A DNA stretch of 64,000 nt from VMCP01 sp964408945 (GCA_964408945.1 CAYPBJ010000002.1:62001-126000); one strand, 5' to 3'; positions 8,883 through 18,096 are shown, counted from the first letter of the stretch. Notes: a model not told the origin generated them from the letters alone. A program made the numbers and translations.

Positions 8883-9359
8883 TTATTCAATTAAACTATT
8901 AAAATGGTCTGATACGATTATACCTAATATGATCATCACCGAAATAAATAAATTGAATAAGGACCACTTTAAGGGTCCGTTTAACGATTTGAATTTGCTA
9001 AGAATGAATGGAATTAAAATTAGGTTTAATAATGTTACATGTTTTGACCCAGGCCATCTCATGTAACAATTTAAATATACAGCCAATAAAGAAGCTTTCT
9101 GTATCCATATCAAAGGATTAAGAAATTTTGAGATTTGGCTTTTAATTTGAATATAAATATGTGAACCTAAAAAAAGCAGTTGACCAAAAAATTTAGTTAA
9201 CCTAATTAATTCGTCGTTATTAAATATGTTCGGTGTTTTAGTGAAAACTACACCTAAAAAAGCTATAAAAAATGCCCATTGAATGTCCTTTGAGTATTTC
9301 TTTAAATAACTATTGATAAATGAAACTAGGCTGAATCCCCAAATTGTTAAGAAGAACAT
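8883..9359 (-). CDS. Small integral membrane protein, unknown function
   Basis: This 158-residue protein has four to five hydrophobic segments: residues about 1-17, 28-42, a weaker one near 58-72, then about 108-118 and 130-150. I recognise no family. A perfect -7 element (TACTTTTG) ends 4 nt before the ATG. The gene diverges from the large membrane protein gene at 9395, with only 35 bp between start codons. That compact divergent promoter suggests co-regulation, but nothing in the sequence gives a function. Confidence 0.6.
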   Translation of the reverse strand: MFFLTIWGFSLVSFINSYLKKYSKDIQWAFFIAFLGVVFTKTPNIFNNDELIRLTKFFGQLLFLGSHIYIQIKSQISKFLNPLIWIQKASLLAVYLNCYMRWPGSKHVTLLNLILIPFILSKFKSLNGPLKWSLFNLFISVMIILGIIVSDHFNSLIE

Positions 9360-9363
9360 GGTT

Positions 9364-9392
9364 CAAAAGTAACTAATTTGCAGTTTGAACAA
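9364..9392 (-). promoter_or_regulatory. Promoter of the small membrane protein (N4-ATG type)
   Basis: The minus strand has TTG (complement of 9390-9392), an 18-bp spacer, TACTTTTG (complement of 9364-9371), AACC and the ATG at 9359. It occupies the whole divergent intergenic region with the gene at 9395. Confidence 0.5.
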
Positions 9393-9394
9393 TA

Positions 9395-10795
9395 ATGAGA
9401 GTGTTTATGAAAAAATACCCCTTTCTACTGGAAAGCTTGTTTATTTCTTTTGTTTTATTGTTCGTTTTTCAGCTTCTTGAAGCACAACAATTGTATTTAT
9501 TTACTAACGATAGCGGAACTTATCTATTGAATTCAGTTGAGCTTAAAGTACCCGGAGATAGAACGGTGTTTTATTCTCTGTGGATATGGTTTTTGAGAGA
9601 TGTCTTGGGAATTCATTTTCTCTTTCCAGTGATTTTTTTACCATTTTGGATGGTAGTTTACGCATTGAATTTAGTATCGAATCAGTTATTGCGTGCTATC
9701 CTTGTTCCAATAAATAAATTTGTTTTATTGATTTCAACGGCTATTGGGATTTGGATTTCTGGAGTTATGTGGATTGTTGCGCAAATCATGCCTGACATCT
9801 TCACAAGTTTAATGTTTCTTTCCTGGTATTTATTCACTGTGGAAATGAGGTCTAAACAGAAACGGTCTACGTTATTTTGGGGCCTGTTAATGGTGGTTTC
9901 ATGTGTGATGCACAATGCCCATTTATTGGTAATTTTAGGATTATTTATATTAAACATTATATGTAATAAGAATTATTTAAACAATAGATATAAAATCAAT
10001 TATAAAATATTTTATATTCTTCCTTTTGTTTTTGTTATGGGTAGTAATGTAATTTCAGGAAATGGGATTACTTTATCAAAAAATGCTCCGGTTTTTTTAG
10101 TGGCCAAAATGTCTGAAAATGGGCTCCTAAAAAAGTATCTCGATAAAAACTGTGAAAAAGAAGCTATTGCTTTGTGTCAATTTAAAGATGACTTGCCTGA
10201 TCATGCTTGGGACTTTATATGGCCCTCTGATGGTATTCACATGAAAGTAGGCGGTTGGTATCATACAGACTCACTTTACCGAAGAATACTAAAAGGAATC
10301 ATTACAGATAAAAATTTGTTTGGAGAGTTATTGGTTGCTTCATTTCAAGCTACTTTTAAACAGGTAATGTTATTTGGCGTTGGCGATGGCATTATTAAAA
10401 TTGGTGACAATGCGACCTTAGCGAAGGTATTGAATGATGAATATCGTTATCATAGTGACTCTGAAATTTTCGAGCGAGAAATGAGTATGGATTTTTCCGA
10501 ATTAAATGAGTACATCAATTTTATGATGATAACTCTTTTTTCCTTGTTCTTTATATATGTTACACGTTTGGTGAGACAAAAAGAAAACGCAATTATTTTC
10601 ATGGAATTTTCCTTGATGTTTGTCGTTTTCGTTTTGTTTCAGGCTTTTGCCACTGGTGCTTTGGCAAATGTTCTTATGAGATTGAATATGAGGGCAATAT
10701 GGCTATTAATACCTGTAGTAATTGTATTTTTCTCTCATGAAATGATTCAGGTTTTTCACAAGATTCAAATTTGGTATTTAAGAAAATTTTCCTAA
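9395..10795 (+). CDS. Polytopic membrane protein, GT-C glycosyltransferase-like
   Basis: This 466-residue protein has about ten hydrophobic segments and an early extracytoplasmic loop with TNDSGTYLLNSVELKVPGDR. An acidic loop after the first membrane segment, with multiple further helices and a soluble loop (about residues 240-330), resembles GT-C type glycosyltransferases. I see no diagnostic motif, so this is a topology-based suggestion. The ATG at 9395 is used; an in-frame ATG at 9407 (MKKYPFL) is equally plausible. The gene diverges from the small membrane protein gene. Confidence 0.65.
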   Translation: MRVFMKKYPFLLESLFISFVLLFVFQLLEAQQLYLFTNDSGTYLLNSVELKVPGDRTVFYSLWIWFLRDVLGIHFLFPVIFLPFWMVVYALNLVSNQLLRAILVPINKFVLLISTAIGIWISGVMWIVAQIMPDIFTSLMFLSWYLFTVEMRSKQKRSTLFWGLLMVVSCVMHNAHLLVILGLFILNIICNKNYLNNRYKINYKIFYILPFVFVMGSNVISGNGITLSKNAPVFLVAKMSENGLLKKYLDKNCEKEAIALCQFKDDLPDHAWDFIWPSDGIHMKVGGWYHTDSLYRRILKGIITDKNLFGELLVASFQATFKQVMLFGVGDGIIKIGDNATLAKVLNDEYRYHSDSEIFEREMSMDFSELNEYINFMMITLFSLFFIYVTRLVRQKENAIIFMEFSLMFVVFVLFQAFATGALANVLMRLNMRAIWLLIPVVIVFFSHEMIQVFHKIQIWYLRKFS

Positions 10796-10861
10796 ATTGA
10801 ATGCAGATGGCGTTGAGACGCCCGCTAATTAAATTCAAGTTTAACCTTAAATCCAAAAAAC

Positions 10862-11047
10862 ATGAGTAACAAGAAATCAGACAAAGGGAAGTTGTACCAC
10901 AAATTGCACCAACTTCAAAAACGAATGACAAGAATGACTGTTAACGATGGGCATTCAGAAGGAAAGCTTAAGGTAAGGCAATCGAGAATCAATGAATTAA
11001 TACAGGCAATTAAGGGTAGTGGAAGACGAACGAGGCCTGCTTTTTAA
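10862..11047 (+). CDS. Small basic protein of 61 residues, unknown function
   Basis: The protein is strongly basic and helical: MSNKKSDKGKLYHKLHQLQK at the start and GSGRRTRPAF at the end. I do not recognise it. It is probably real because it starts with ATG after a 66-bp intergenic region and is followed about 70 bp later by a strong intrinsic terminator (11115-11150). No longer frame competes with it. The high Lys/Arg content and lack of a signal peptide suggest a cytoplasmic, perhaps nucleic-acid-binding protein; that is inference only. Confidence 0.6.
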   Translation: MSNKKSDKGKLYHKLHQLQKRMTRMTVNDGHSEGKLKVRQSRINELIQAIKGSGRRTRPAF

Positions 11048-11114
11048 TTATGTTTTGTGTTATTTAAATCTAACATTCTATACTTTTCCACATTTTTCCT
11101 ACAAATTTTGAGTG

Positions 11115-11150
11115 ATAGCCGCTGATTTTTGTTAAACAGCGGCTATTTTT
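11115..11150 (+). terminator. Intrinsic terminator after the 61-residue protein gene
   Basis: ATAGCCGCTG (11115-11124) and CAGCGGCTAT (11137-11146) form a perfect 10-bp stem with a 12-nt loop, followed by a run of T. The stem end and T tract overlap the -7 element of the next gene. Confidence 0.85.
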
Positions 11151-11151
11151 G
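11144..11151 (+). promoter_or_regulatory. -7 element of the T9SS cargo gene
   Basis: TATTTTTG matches TAnnTTTG perfectly. It is built from the 3' arm and T tract of the preceding terminator, and the ATG at 11179 lies 27 nt downstream. No convincing -33 was found. Confidence 0.4.
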
Positions 11152-11178
11152 TGTAGAGAAAAATATCTTAGTATAACT

Positions 11179-13875
11179 ATGAACAAAAACTTAATTGGAA
11201 TTATTGGTGCGTTTATTTCACTAATAACCTCTTCCAACCTTAGTGCGCAGACTTTGACTGCAGCAACCGCAAACGGACTTTTGACAGAATCTTCAGGTGT
11301 TTATAACCTAACCTGGTATTCAAATCGTTCAACACCATTTGAGAAAACTGTGACTATTGATTTTTCAAGTTATTCAACCGGAGATAAGATAACCATTACC
11401 GGTGATCAAACCGACACAGCTAATTATCAAGTGAAATCAAATGTTAGTGGTTCAACAGCTTATTTAGATGTTACGCGCTGGCCTGGAAATACTAGAAACC
11501 TTTGTTTTGAACCTGGCACAGGTTCAGGATCTGTGGTTCTGACTTTTCAAAGAATGGGTGCTGGTGGAAATGGAACTTTTACCAATAACATTGATATTGA
11601 GGTAGCAAATAACTCTTGTCAAATTCAAACCGGTACTGGAAAGAAAATTACGTTGAAATGCACAGTAATTGTTGATCCTAACATTTACAATTACGTGAGT
11701 CAAGCAACCTTATCCAATTGGGGAGATGCTGCGTCTTGGTCACCTTCAAGAACTTCACCTGGAACTTCTGACATTTTGGTTTTTGACCAGGGTTCAACCG
11801 CTTTAGATGTGAATGTTAATGTTACAAATCAAACCATCAAGAGCATCATATTACAACCAAATTCTAATGTTCGTTTTAGAGAAGAAGGTTCTAACGGTAC
11901 TATAACTTTAAGTGGCGGTGAATTTAAAACACACGAAACATCTACATTAAAAACCAACGGATACGATACTTTGAGATTTGCATTGACCAATGGAACGGAT
12001 GCTGACATCAATGGAGATTTAATTTGTGAGACACCTGGAGTTGGAGATCAGGCTCGTTTGGTTTTTACTGGTGATGGTGATGTATTTTATGGTGGTGATG
12101 TTGACGTACAATCTAGAAATAGTCTTTACATGACTTCTACCTCTTCGAATACAGTGTTTTTTGATGGCGAAACGCAAGAATTTAAAGGTTCTGGTACTGC
12201 TTATTTTGGTGGATTAGCAAATGTAACGGTGGGTGTTTCGGGTAAAACGGGTACTCCAAATTCAAATCTGACTTTGAAACGTTCTTTGCCCATTTTGGCT
12301 GTCTTAACATTAAGAGATTATGCAACCATAACCAATACTACTGTTCCTGCATCTTCGTCTGCGGCAGATTGGCAAAGTTGGGTACCAGATTTACAAATTA
12401 GAAATAATGGTACCAATCGCGGTCGCGTTGCAACCTTGGGCGCTAATGCATCAATTACAGGAAGTAGTTATTTTGAAATGTATTCTAATGGTATCCGTAC
12501 ATACAGAACCATTGCCTTCCCAATGAAGACTGTTCATTTGTCTCAAATTACTGATGACTTAATTGTTTCAGGTGTTTATTCAGGAAGCAATGCTGATAGT
12601 ATGGATCGTTCTTGTGGATATTGCAAAGCTTCTAGTTACCGTTGGAATGAAACAAATTCCACTTGGGACAGTATAAATGCGACGAGCACTCCAACGAAAT
12701 TTGAGCCATCAGAAGGTTTGTTGTTATTTTTTAGAGGACTTGCCGGAAACGGTTTGGGTAATCCAAGTGCATCTGCCAATGCTGGAAATATTGATTTTAA
12801 AGGAATTCTCCATACGGGTTCAAAAACTGCTACTTTAAAGTTGGCAGGTACTGGAAATTTAGCTGGTTTTAATTTAGTTGGTAATCCATTTCCATGTCAC
12901 ATAGATTGGAGAGCATTGTCACGCACTAACGTAGCTGATAAATTCCAATATTACGATCCTACTTCCAAATCATATAACGTATACAACAATACTTCTGGTA
13001 CTGCAACGTTGACTGGTACTTCTAAATTTACTACAGGTAACGTTCCATACATAATTGAGATTGGTGCTTCGTTTTTTGCAACGGCTACATCTAATAATGG
13101 TACTATAACATTTGATGAAGCTGACAAAATCACCACAGAGCCTAATGCTACTGCTTTCAGAATGGAGCCAACTCCATTGAAATGCAACCAACTTCAAACA
13201 GAAGTTAAGTACTTAGAAGATTCAATCAAATACAGCGATATGTTCCATTTAGAATGGAATTCAGAACTCAATGAAGTTAAATCTGCATTGGATGTTTATG
13301 ATGCAGCAAAAATTTTCGGTGGGTACTTGGGAATTGGAACTGTATCTGCAAACGGGGAATGGTTGACCCAAGATTTTCGACCTGCAACTGGTAATTCAAA
13401 TCAAGTAATTCCTGTTGAATTTCAAAATTTTGAACAAACTAGTTATGTGATGACAGCAAAGACTTGCACTGATAATTCAGAATATTCAGTAAGAATATTA
13501 GATAAACAACTTGATTCAATCATCGAAATTGGTTCTGAAACACAGTACATATTCTCAACTTCATCTAACGATCAATTTAACAAAGATAGATTCAGTGTTT
13601 TGGTTGACGAAAAATCTTCTTCTACAGAAAAGTTGGTTGCGTTATCAACCACCGTTTATCCAAATCCAAGTGAAAACGGAAGTATAAAGATTGCTCACAA
13701 TTCCTCAGTAAAAGTATTGGGTGTGGAGATTTTCAATTTAAATGGTCAATTGGTACAAAAATCAGATGATGCGAAGAGTATTAACTTCAACAGTCATCTT
13801 ACAAATGCTACCTACATTGTAAAGGTTATTACCAATAAGGGAGTTGACACCCACAAGGTGATGTTGAATCGTTAA
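11179..13875 (+). CDS. T9SS cargo protein with type A sorting domain
   Basis: This is a large secreted protein of 898 residues. A signal peptide (MNKNLIGIIGAFISLITSS, then NLSAQ) is followed by a long, Ser/Thr/Asn/Gly-rich, beta-structured region with no catalytic motif I recognise. The last 80 residues are a type A T9SS C-terminal domain: STTVYPNPSENGSIKI, VEIFNLNGQLV, then ATYIVKVITNKG...HKVMLNR. The protein should cross the outer membrane by T9SS and be anchored or released. The frame extends upstream to a TTG at 11149, but the signal peptide starts at the ATG at 11179. A strong terminator follows, so the gene is monocistronic. Confidence 0.88.
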   Translation: MNKNLIGIIGAFISLITSSNLSAQTLTAATANGLLTESSGVYNLTWYSNRSTPFEKTVTIDFSSYSTGDKITITGDQTDTANYQVKSNVSGSTAYLDVTRWPGNTRNLCFEPGTGSGSVVLTFQRMGAGGNGTFTNNIDIEVANNSCQIQTGTGKKITLKCTVIVDPNIYNYVSQATLSNWGDAASWSPSRTSPGTSDILVFDQGSTALDVNVNVTNQTIKSIILQPNSNVRFREEGSNGTITLSGGEFKTHETSTLKTNGYDTLRFALTNGTDADINGDLICETPGVGDQARLVFTGDGDVFYGGDVDVQSRNSLYMTSTSSNTVFFDGETQEFKGSGTAYFGGLANVTVGVSGKTGTPNSNLTLKRSLPILAVLTLRDYATITNTTVPASSSAADWQSWVPDLQIRNNGTNRGRVATLGANASITGSSYFEMYSNGIRTYRTIAFPMKTVHLSQITDDLIVSGVYSGSNADSMDRSCGYCKASSYRWNETNSTWDSINATSTPTKFEPSEGLLLFFRGLAGNGLGNPSASANAGNIDFKGILHTGSKTATLKLAGTGNLAGFNLVGNPFPCHIDWRALSRTNVADKFQYYDPTSKSYNVYNNTSGTATLTGTSKFTTGNVPYIIEIGASFFATATSNNGTITFDEADKITTEPNATAFRMEPTPLKCNQLQTEVKYLEDSIKYSDMFHLEWNSELNEVKSALDVYDAAKIFGGYLGIGTVSANGEWLTQDFRPATGNSNQVIPVEFQNFEQTSYVMTAKTCTDNSEYSVRILDKQLDSIIEIGSETQYIFSTSSNDQFNKDRFSVLVDEKSSSTEKLVALSTTVYPNPSENGSIKIAHNSSVKVLGVEIFNLNGQLVQKSDDAKSINFNSHLTNATYIVKVITNKGVDTHKVMLNR

Positions 13876-13900
13876 ACTATTTTTAATTAGATAAATATTG

Positions 13901-13933
13901 AAAGAGGGGAAGTAATTCCCCTCTTTTTTTTAA
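13901..13933 (+). terminator. Intrinsic terminator after the T9SS cargo gene
   Basis: The 11-nt arm AAAGAGGGGAA (13901-13911) pairs perfectly with TTCCCCTCTTT (13916-13926) around a GTAA tetraloop, followed by a T run. It sits 26 bp after the stop codon. Confidence 0.92.
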
Positions 13934-13942
13934 CTTCCCATC

Positions 13943-15445
13943 ATGTACACCAAACATAAAATCTTGCTTAGTGCGTTATTATGTGGTTTTTATTCATTAA
14001 AAGCTCAAAGAATTTCAATTTCGCAAACTGAATTTATAAAAAAAATTTACGATGAAGCTCTTATAAACCCTCATGCATATTCGCGTTTGGGTGAATTATG
14101 CAAGGAATATGGTGCACGTTTAAGCGGTTCCGATCAAACCGAAGCAGCTATTGACTGGTCTGTGAATATGCTAAATTCTTATTCATTTGATTCTGTATAT
14201 AAACAACCGGTTTTGGTTCCAAGATGGGAGCGCGGAGAAATCAGCAAATTGAATTTTTCATCTCCATGGCTAACTAAGAATATTTCAACAGCTAGCGACG
14301 AAATTGCCCAACAACGTTTTCCCAACTCTCCAGCGCCTAAATATGAATGTGATGCCTACATAAATTCTTTGGGCGATCAATTATCCTCCAAAACAAAAAT
14401 CTTCCCTGTACAAGTTACTGCATTGGGTGGGAGCATATCTGGAAAAGTATCGGGAAGTTGCGTTGCAGTTGAGTCAAGAGCAGAGCTTGATAGTTTAGGC
14501 GAATTGGGTGAATTGAAAGAGAAAATTGTATTACTAAATAGGCCCTTTGAGGAGGAGTTTATTCGAACTTTTCTGGCTTACGGTTCCTGTGTGAACCAAA
14601 GGGTTTATGGTGCTGTTTGGTGTGCACCTTATGGCGCTAAAGCCGTTTTGGTTAGAAGCATGAGTAATTCTTGTGATTTGCATCCACATACGGGAGTTAC
14701 TTATTATGACGATACAATCAATAAAATTCCTATTGGGGCAATTTCTACAGCTGCGGCTGACGCGATTTCTTTCTTGAGCCAGAAAGATTCTAAAATGAAA
14801 TTGGATCTTGAATTATCTTGCCAAACACTAGATGATAGATTGAGTGCAAATGTGGTTGCTCAGTCTAATGGATTGTTATATCCCAAAAAGGTGATTGCTT
14901 TTGGTGGACATTTCGATAGTTGGGATGAGGGTGAAGGTGCCCATGATGATGGTGCTGGAATCATGCACTGTTTTGAGGCATTGAGAATTCTTAAACAGCT
15001 CAATTATCAACCAAGACACACTTTAAGATGTGTATGGTGGATTAATGAAGAAAATGGTCTTAAAGGGGCTCTAAAATACGCAGAATTGGCCAAGGAGTCT
15101 GGTGATATACATCTTGTAGCTTTAGAAAGCGATAGAGGTGGATTTACACCTCGTGGATTTGCTTTAGATTCTATGGCATATGAAATGGCACTCCCGTATC
15201 GTGAAATTTTTGCTCAATATGGGGCCGGTGAATTTGAAATTGGCGGCGGCGGAGCAGATATTGGTCCGTTAAAGAAAAACGATAATAAGACCCAATTAGT
15301 GGCTTTTGTACCTGATTCACAAAGATATTTTGACGTACATCACGCTGATATTGACATATTTGAGAACGTCAATAAAAGAGAACTACAACTCGGAGCAGCT
15401 GCTATAGCAGCCATGATTTACGTACTAGACCAAACTTTAGACTAA
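13943..15445 (+). CDS. M28 family zinc metallopeptidase, exported
   Basis: This 500-residue peptidase resembles carboxypeptidase Q/PGCP-type M28 enzymes. A signal peptide ends near SLKAQ (residue about 21). The co-catalytic zinc site is complete: GGHFDSWD near residue 320, HDDGAG near 333, the catalytic NEEN near 367, ESD near 394 and VHHAD near 466. A PA-type insert probably lies in the middle of the protein. It is expected to release amino acids from peptides in the periplasm or outside the cell. It starts just after the preceding terminator and ends 7 bp from the convergent desaturase stop. Confidence 0.9.
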   Translation: MYTKHKILLSALLCGFYSLKAQRISISQTEFIKKIYDEALINPHAYSRLGELCKEYGARLSGSDQTEAAIDWSVNMLNSYSFDSVYKQPVLVPRWERGEISKLNFSSPWLTKNISTASDEIAQQRFPNSPAPKYECDAYINSLGDQLSSKTKIFPVQVTALGGSISGKVSGSCVAVESRAELDSLGELGELKEKIVLLNRPFEEEFIRTFLAYGSCVNQRVYGAVWCAPYGAKAVLVRSMSNSCDLHPHTGVTYYDDTINKIPIGAISTAAADAISFLSQKDSKMKLDLELSCQTLDDRLSANVVAQSNGLLYPKKVIAFGGHFDSWDEGEGAHDDGAGIMHCFEALRILKQLNYQPRHTLRCVWWINEENGLKGALKYAELAKESGDIHLVALESDRGGFTPRGFALDSMAYEMALPYREIFAQYGAGEFEIGGGGADIGPLKKNDNKTQLVAFVPDSQRYFDVHHADIDIFENVNKRELQLGAAAIAAMIYVLDQTLD

Positions 15446-15452
15446 AAGTAGG

Positions 15453-16556
15453 TTACGCTGCTTGAAGTTGGGGAGTACCCATGGCCTTCATCCAACGAAT
15501 GTGAGATACAACTGATTGCCAAAATGTAGGAATTTCATTGTACTGAATATTGTATTTCACGCAAAGTTCTTTCAAAATCTCGTTCATTTTAGGGTAATGA
15601 ACATGAGATATATTGGGAAACAAGTGATGTTCTACTTGAAAGTTAAGTCCACCCATAAAAAAAGTAGCTAACCAAGATTTTGTAGCAAAATTATTGGTGG
15701 TTAATACTTGATGTATTGCCCATTCGTTGGGGATTTTCTCTTGTGGGGCATTGTATTCGTTGAAATCTTCGAAGTGAACACCTTCCACGGCGTGAGCCAT
15801 TTGAAACACCAATGAAAGCAATAGTCCTAAGGCAAAATGCAGAGTTACAAATAATAGAATTCCATGTAAAACACCGAAAAATGCAATAGGCAACACAACA
15901 TAAGTAACAGCATATAACAATTTGAAGCCCCAAAATATCAAGTGATCAACGGTAGACATTTTTGGCATAGGCTGGGCATTTACTTCTTTTTTGAAATACT
16001 TGATTAGGTCATTTCCAAACATCCACCAGATGGTTGATATTCCGTAAAGTAAAAACATGTAAACGTGCTGGTATTTTTGGATGGGTTTATATGCTTGAGA
16101 GTTGCAATGTCTTAACATAGGCGACTTTGCAATATCATCATCTATACCATCAACGTTGGTCCAAGTATGATGCAATACATTGTGTTTGAATTTCCAAATG
16201 TGCGCGCTTGATCCGAGAAGCTCCATTGAATGTCCAAACAATTTATTTACCCATAAAGTGTTTGAAAAACTTCCATGGCAAGCATCGTGCATAACATTGA
16301 AACCTGTGAAGGCATGCATTACTCCAATAAATGCGAAAATGGCGTAATTGGCCCACATGGGTAACCCGCCCAAAAAGGAATAAGCAAGTAACACCGGGGG
16401 TATTGTTAACGCAAGAAATGTTTTGGTCCAGAGTAAAAAATTACCAGTTTTAGAGATGTTATTTTGAGTGAAATAAGCATCAATTCGTTGGCGTAATTCT
16501 GATTGAAAAGCATTTCCGTTGTTTGAGAATGCAATTCTGTTAGGTGATTGGGACAT
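15453..16556 (-). CDS. Membrane fatty acid desaturase
   Basis: This 367-residue di-iron membrane desaturase has the three histidine boxes: HDACH (residues 90-94), HNVLHH (125-130) and QVEHH (307-311). Gln in place of the first His of box three is typical of front-end desaturases (delta-5/delta-6) and of related bacterial acyl-lipid desaturases. No N-terminal cytochrome b5 domain is present, so an external electron donor is expected. Hydrophobic segments lie around residues 45-85 and 190-245. It would introduce double bonds in membrane lipids using oxygen, which suggests an aerobic organism. The regiospecificity cannot be read from sequence. Confidence 0.92.
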   Translation of the reverse strand: MSQSPNRIAFSNNGNAFQSELRQRIDAYFTQNNISKTGNFLLWTKTFLALTIPPVLLAYSFLGGLPMWANYAIFAFIGVMHAFTGFNVMHDACHGSFSNTLWVNKLFGHSMELLGSSAHIWKFKHNVLHHTWTNVDGIDDDIAKSPMLRHCNSQAYKPIQKYQHVYMFLLYGISTIWWMFGNDLIKYFKKEVNAQPMPKMSTVDHLIFWGFKLLYAVTYVVLPIAFFGVLHGILLFVTLHFALGLLLSLVFQMAHAVEGVHFEDFNEYNAPQEKIPNEWAIHQVLTTNNFATKSWLATFFMGGLNFQVEHHLFPNISHVHYPKMNEILKELCVKYNIQYNEIPTFWQSVVSHIRWMKAMGTPQLQAA

Positions 16557-16581
16557 TTACTTCAATAATACTCGAAAATAA

Positions 16582-16758
16582 TTACTTTTTGAACAAGAAA
16601 TAAATGGAAATTATTAGAATTACAGTTCCATAAAGGAGATTTGTCTTAAATTGTTCAGTTTTAAATGCCCAAAGAGTAAACAAAATGATTTGCAGACAAA
16701 GTTCTAAAAATCCTTTAAATTGCTGCCCTAATGAAACACTATTTCTATCTTTTTGCAA
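16582..16758 (-). CDS. Possible small membrane protein (58 residues or fewer)
   Basis: An open frame between the desaturase and the next lipoprotein gene encodes two hydrophobic stretches (ELCLQIILFTLWAF and NLLYGTVILIISIYFLF) separated by a polar loop and ending in KK. It has no ATG. The furthest start is TTG at 16758, overlapping the start of the opposite lipoprotein gene; internal TTG codons could give a shorter product. The clean topology argues for a real product, the missing start against it. Apart from this frame, the stretch 16557-16730 shows only a possible -7-like TAAATTGC before the lipoprotein gene. Confidence 0.25.
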   Translation of the reverse strand: MQKDRNSVSLGQQFKGFLELCLQIILFTLWAFKTEQFKTNLLYGTVILIISIYFLFKK

Positions 16759-17567
16759 TTATTGCGTTTTGCTTTTCTTGTACCAATAACCAAGCAAATC
16801 AAGAGGGTGCAGAGGCAGAATCTATAGATTCAAACTATCTAGATACTGCTGCTTATTATGCTCAATTGAATGAACAATCTAAATGGCCCAATGAATTTGA
16901 TGGAAAGAGTACATTGTTAAATATAAATGGAAAATTCAGTCAAGACGAAGCACAGAAATACAATCAATTGTCTTTTATGGGATTGTTTTACGATTCCTCA
17001 AGCAAAGAGTACTCATTGAAAAAAGTAGTGCCTCAAAGCAGTCAATTGTTTACGGTAATTAGCTCTATGCCGGGTTATGTTCCCAGTATAAAGTTGAAAA
17101 TGGGCGAACGTTGCTTGTTTATCACTAATAATCCTTACATGACCAAAGAAATTATCCATTTGAAAAGCGAATTCGAGGAAGGTTTCAATTTGGAAGCAGG
17201 TAAAACAGCTGGTTTTTACAAAGGAGAAACATTTATGGAGATTAAAGCTAGTGACAGAAAACTCACTGATCAAGGCAGAGAATATTCATTTGAGTATAGA
17301 TTGGATTTGAACGAAAAGGAAAACGGCATTAAGACCATTAAATCAACTCAGTTAAGTTATGTACCCACCTTTGATGACTGCAATGTAAATATGGTTTTTG
17401 TAGGTGATTTAGATGGCGACGGTATTCAAGATTGGGTAATCAATAATTGCAGAAAATACACCGAAAGCGAGGAATGCATGGTGTTATTTTCAACCAAAGC
17501 TTCGAATAATGGCACACCAAAACCTATTGCACAAATGCAAGTGGGTAATGAATGGGAGGGTTGTTAA
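16731..17567 (+). CDS. Predicted lipoprotein, unknown function
   Basis: This 278-residue protein has a short leader and the lipobox CFSC (Cys17), followed by an acidic linker and a folded domain I cannot assign. Near the C-terminus, DLDGDGIQDWVINNC resembles a calcium-binding D-x-D-x-D-G loop of the FG-GAP/dockerin kind, which suggests a structural calcium site. The final 4 bp overlap the end of the convergent glucosaminidase gene. The envelope location follows from the lipobox; nothing else indicates a role. Confidence 0.7.
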   Translation: MKHYFYLFAIIAFCFSCTNNQANQEGAEAESIDSNYLDTAAYYAQLNEQSKWPNEFDGKSTLLNINGKFSQDEAQKYNQLSFMGLFYDSSSKEYSLKKVVPQSSQLFTVISSMPGYVPSIKLKMGERCLFITNNPYMTKEIIHLKSEFEEGFNLEAGKTAGFYKGETFMEIKASDRKLTDQGREYSFEYRLDLNEKENGIKTIKSTQLSYVPTFDDCNVNMVFVGDLDGDGIQDWVINNCRKYTESEECMVLFSTKASNNGTPKPIAQMQVGNEWEGC

Positions 17568-18043
17568 ATCAATTTATTCTTGCTTAAAATTTGCAAGATG
17601 TGCTTTTTCCAAATCGGAGGATTTTGGCAATAGCCATGACTTCCAATGGTAGTAAGCCACAATCCAATGTCTGCATCCTTTGGCATGGTTTGGTAGTATT
17701 TTCTTGCGGCTACGTATTCACAAAAGGCAACATATCCCAAGGAATCAGTTTCAAATTGCTTGTACCGAGATTTAATTCCGTGGGTTTTGAGTAAATTGTT
17801 CTTACCTGCCAGTCCATGGTGATTATTCAACAGTCTACAAACCTTACTGTTACCGTAATCTGATTCATAGATTCCAATGCCAAGAATTACTAATGAAGGG
17901 ATACCGTATTTAGCTGACAAACTATCGCAAAGGGGTCTGTATTGGTCAATGTAACTTTGGTTGGAAATGCGCGTTTGCGAAAAGAGATTTTGAGTAAAAA
18001 GCAGTATAAATGCAAATATTATGGGCCGTATATTTTTCAACAT
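17564..18043 (-). CDS. Exported glucosaminidase-domain protein (peptidoglycan hydrolase)
   Basis: This 159-residue protein has a signal peptide ending at LFSQ (residue about 23), followed by a single glucosaminidase (FlgJ/AcmA, GH73-like) domain. The likely catalytic acid is Glu60 in GIGIYESDYGNS. Downstream family features (NHHGLAGK, RYKQFETDSLGYVAFCEYV) are present, and no cell-wall-binding domain is attached. It should cleave the glycan strands of peptidoglycan in the periplasm. A -7 element ends 8 nt before the ATG, and the gene is divergent from the M20 peptidase. Confidence 0.85.
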   Translation of the reverse strand: MLKNIRPIIFAFILLFTQNLFSQTRISNQSYIDQYRPLCDSLSAKYGIPSLVILGIGIYESDYGNSKVCRLLNNHHGLAGKNNLLKTHGIKSRYKQFETDSLGYVAFCEYVAARKYYQTMPKDADIGLWLTTIGSHGYCQNPPIWKKHILQILSKNKLI

Positions 18044-18051
18044 AATTGATA

Positions 18052-18059
18052 CAAAGATA
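18052..18059 (-). promoter_or_regulatory. -7 element of the glucosaminidase gene
   Basis: The minus strand reads TATCTTTG (perfect TAnnTTTG), ending 8 nt before the ATG at 18043. It shares a 70-bp divergent region with the M20 peptidase promoter. Confidence 0.5.
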
Positions 18060-18096
18060 GTTATGTATTGTGTAAGCTTGAATTAATTAGAAGTTA

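Noticed and set aside
10809..10822. Small hairpin GGCGT-TGAG-ACGCC after the polytopic membrane protein gene
   Set aside because: It has only a 5-bp stem and no T tract, so it is not a convincing terminator.
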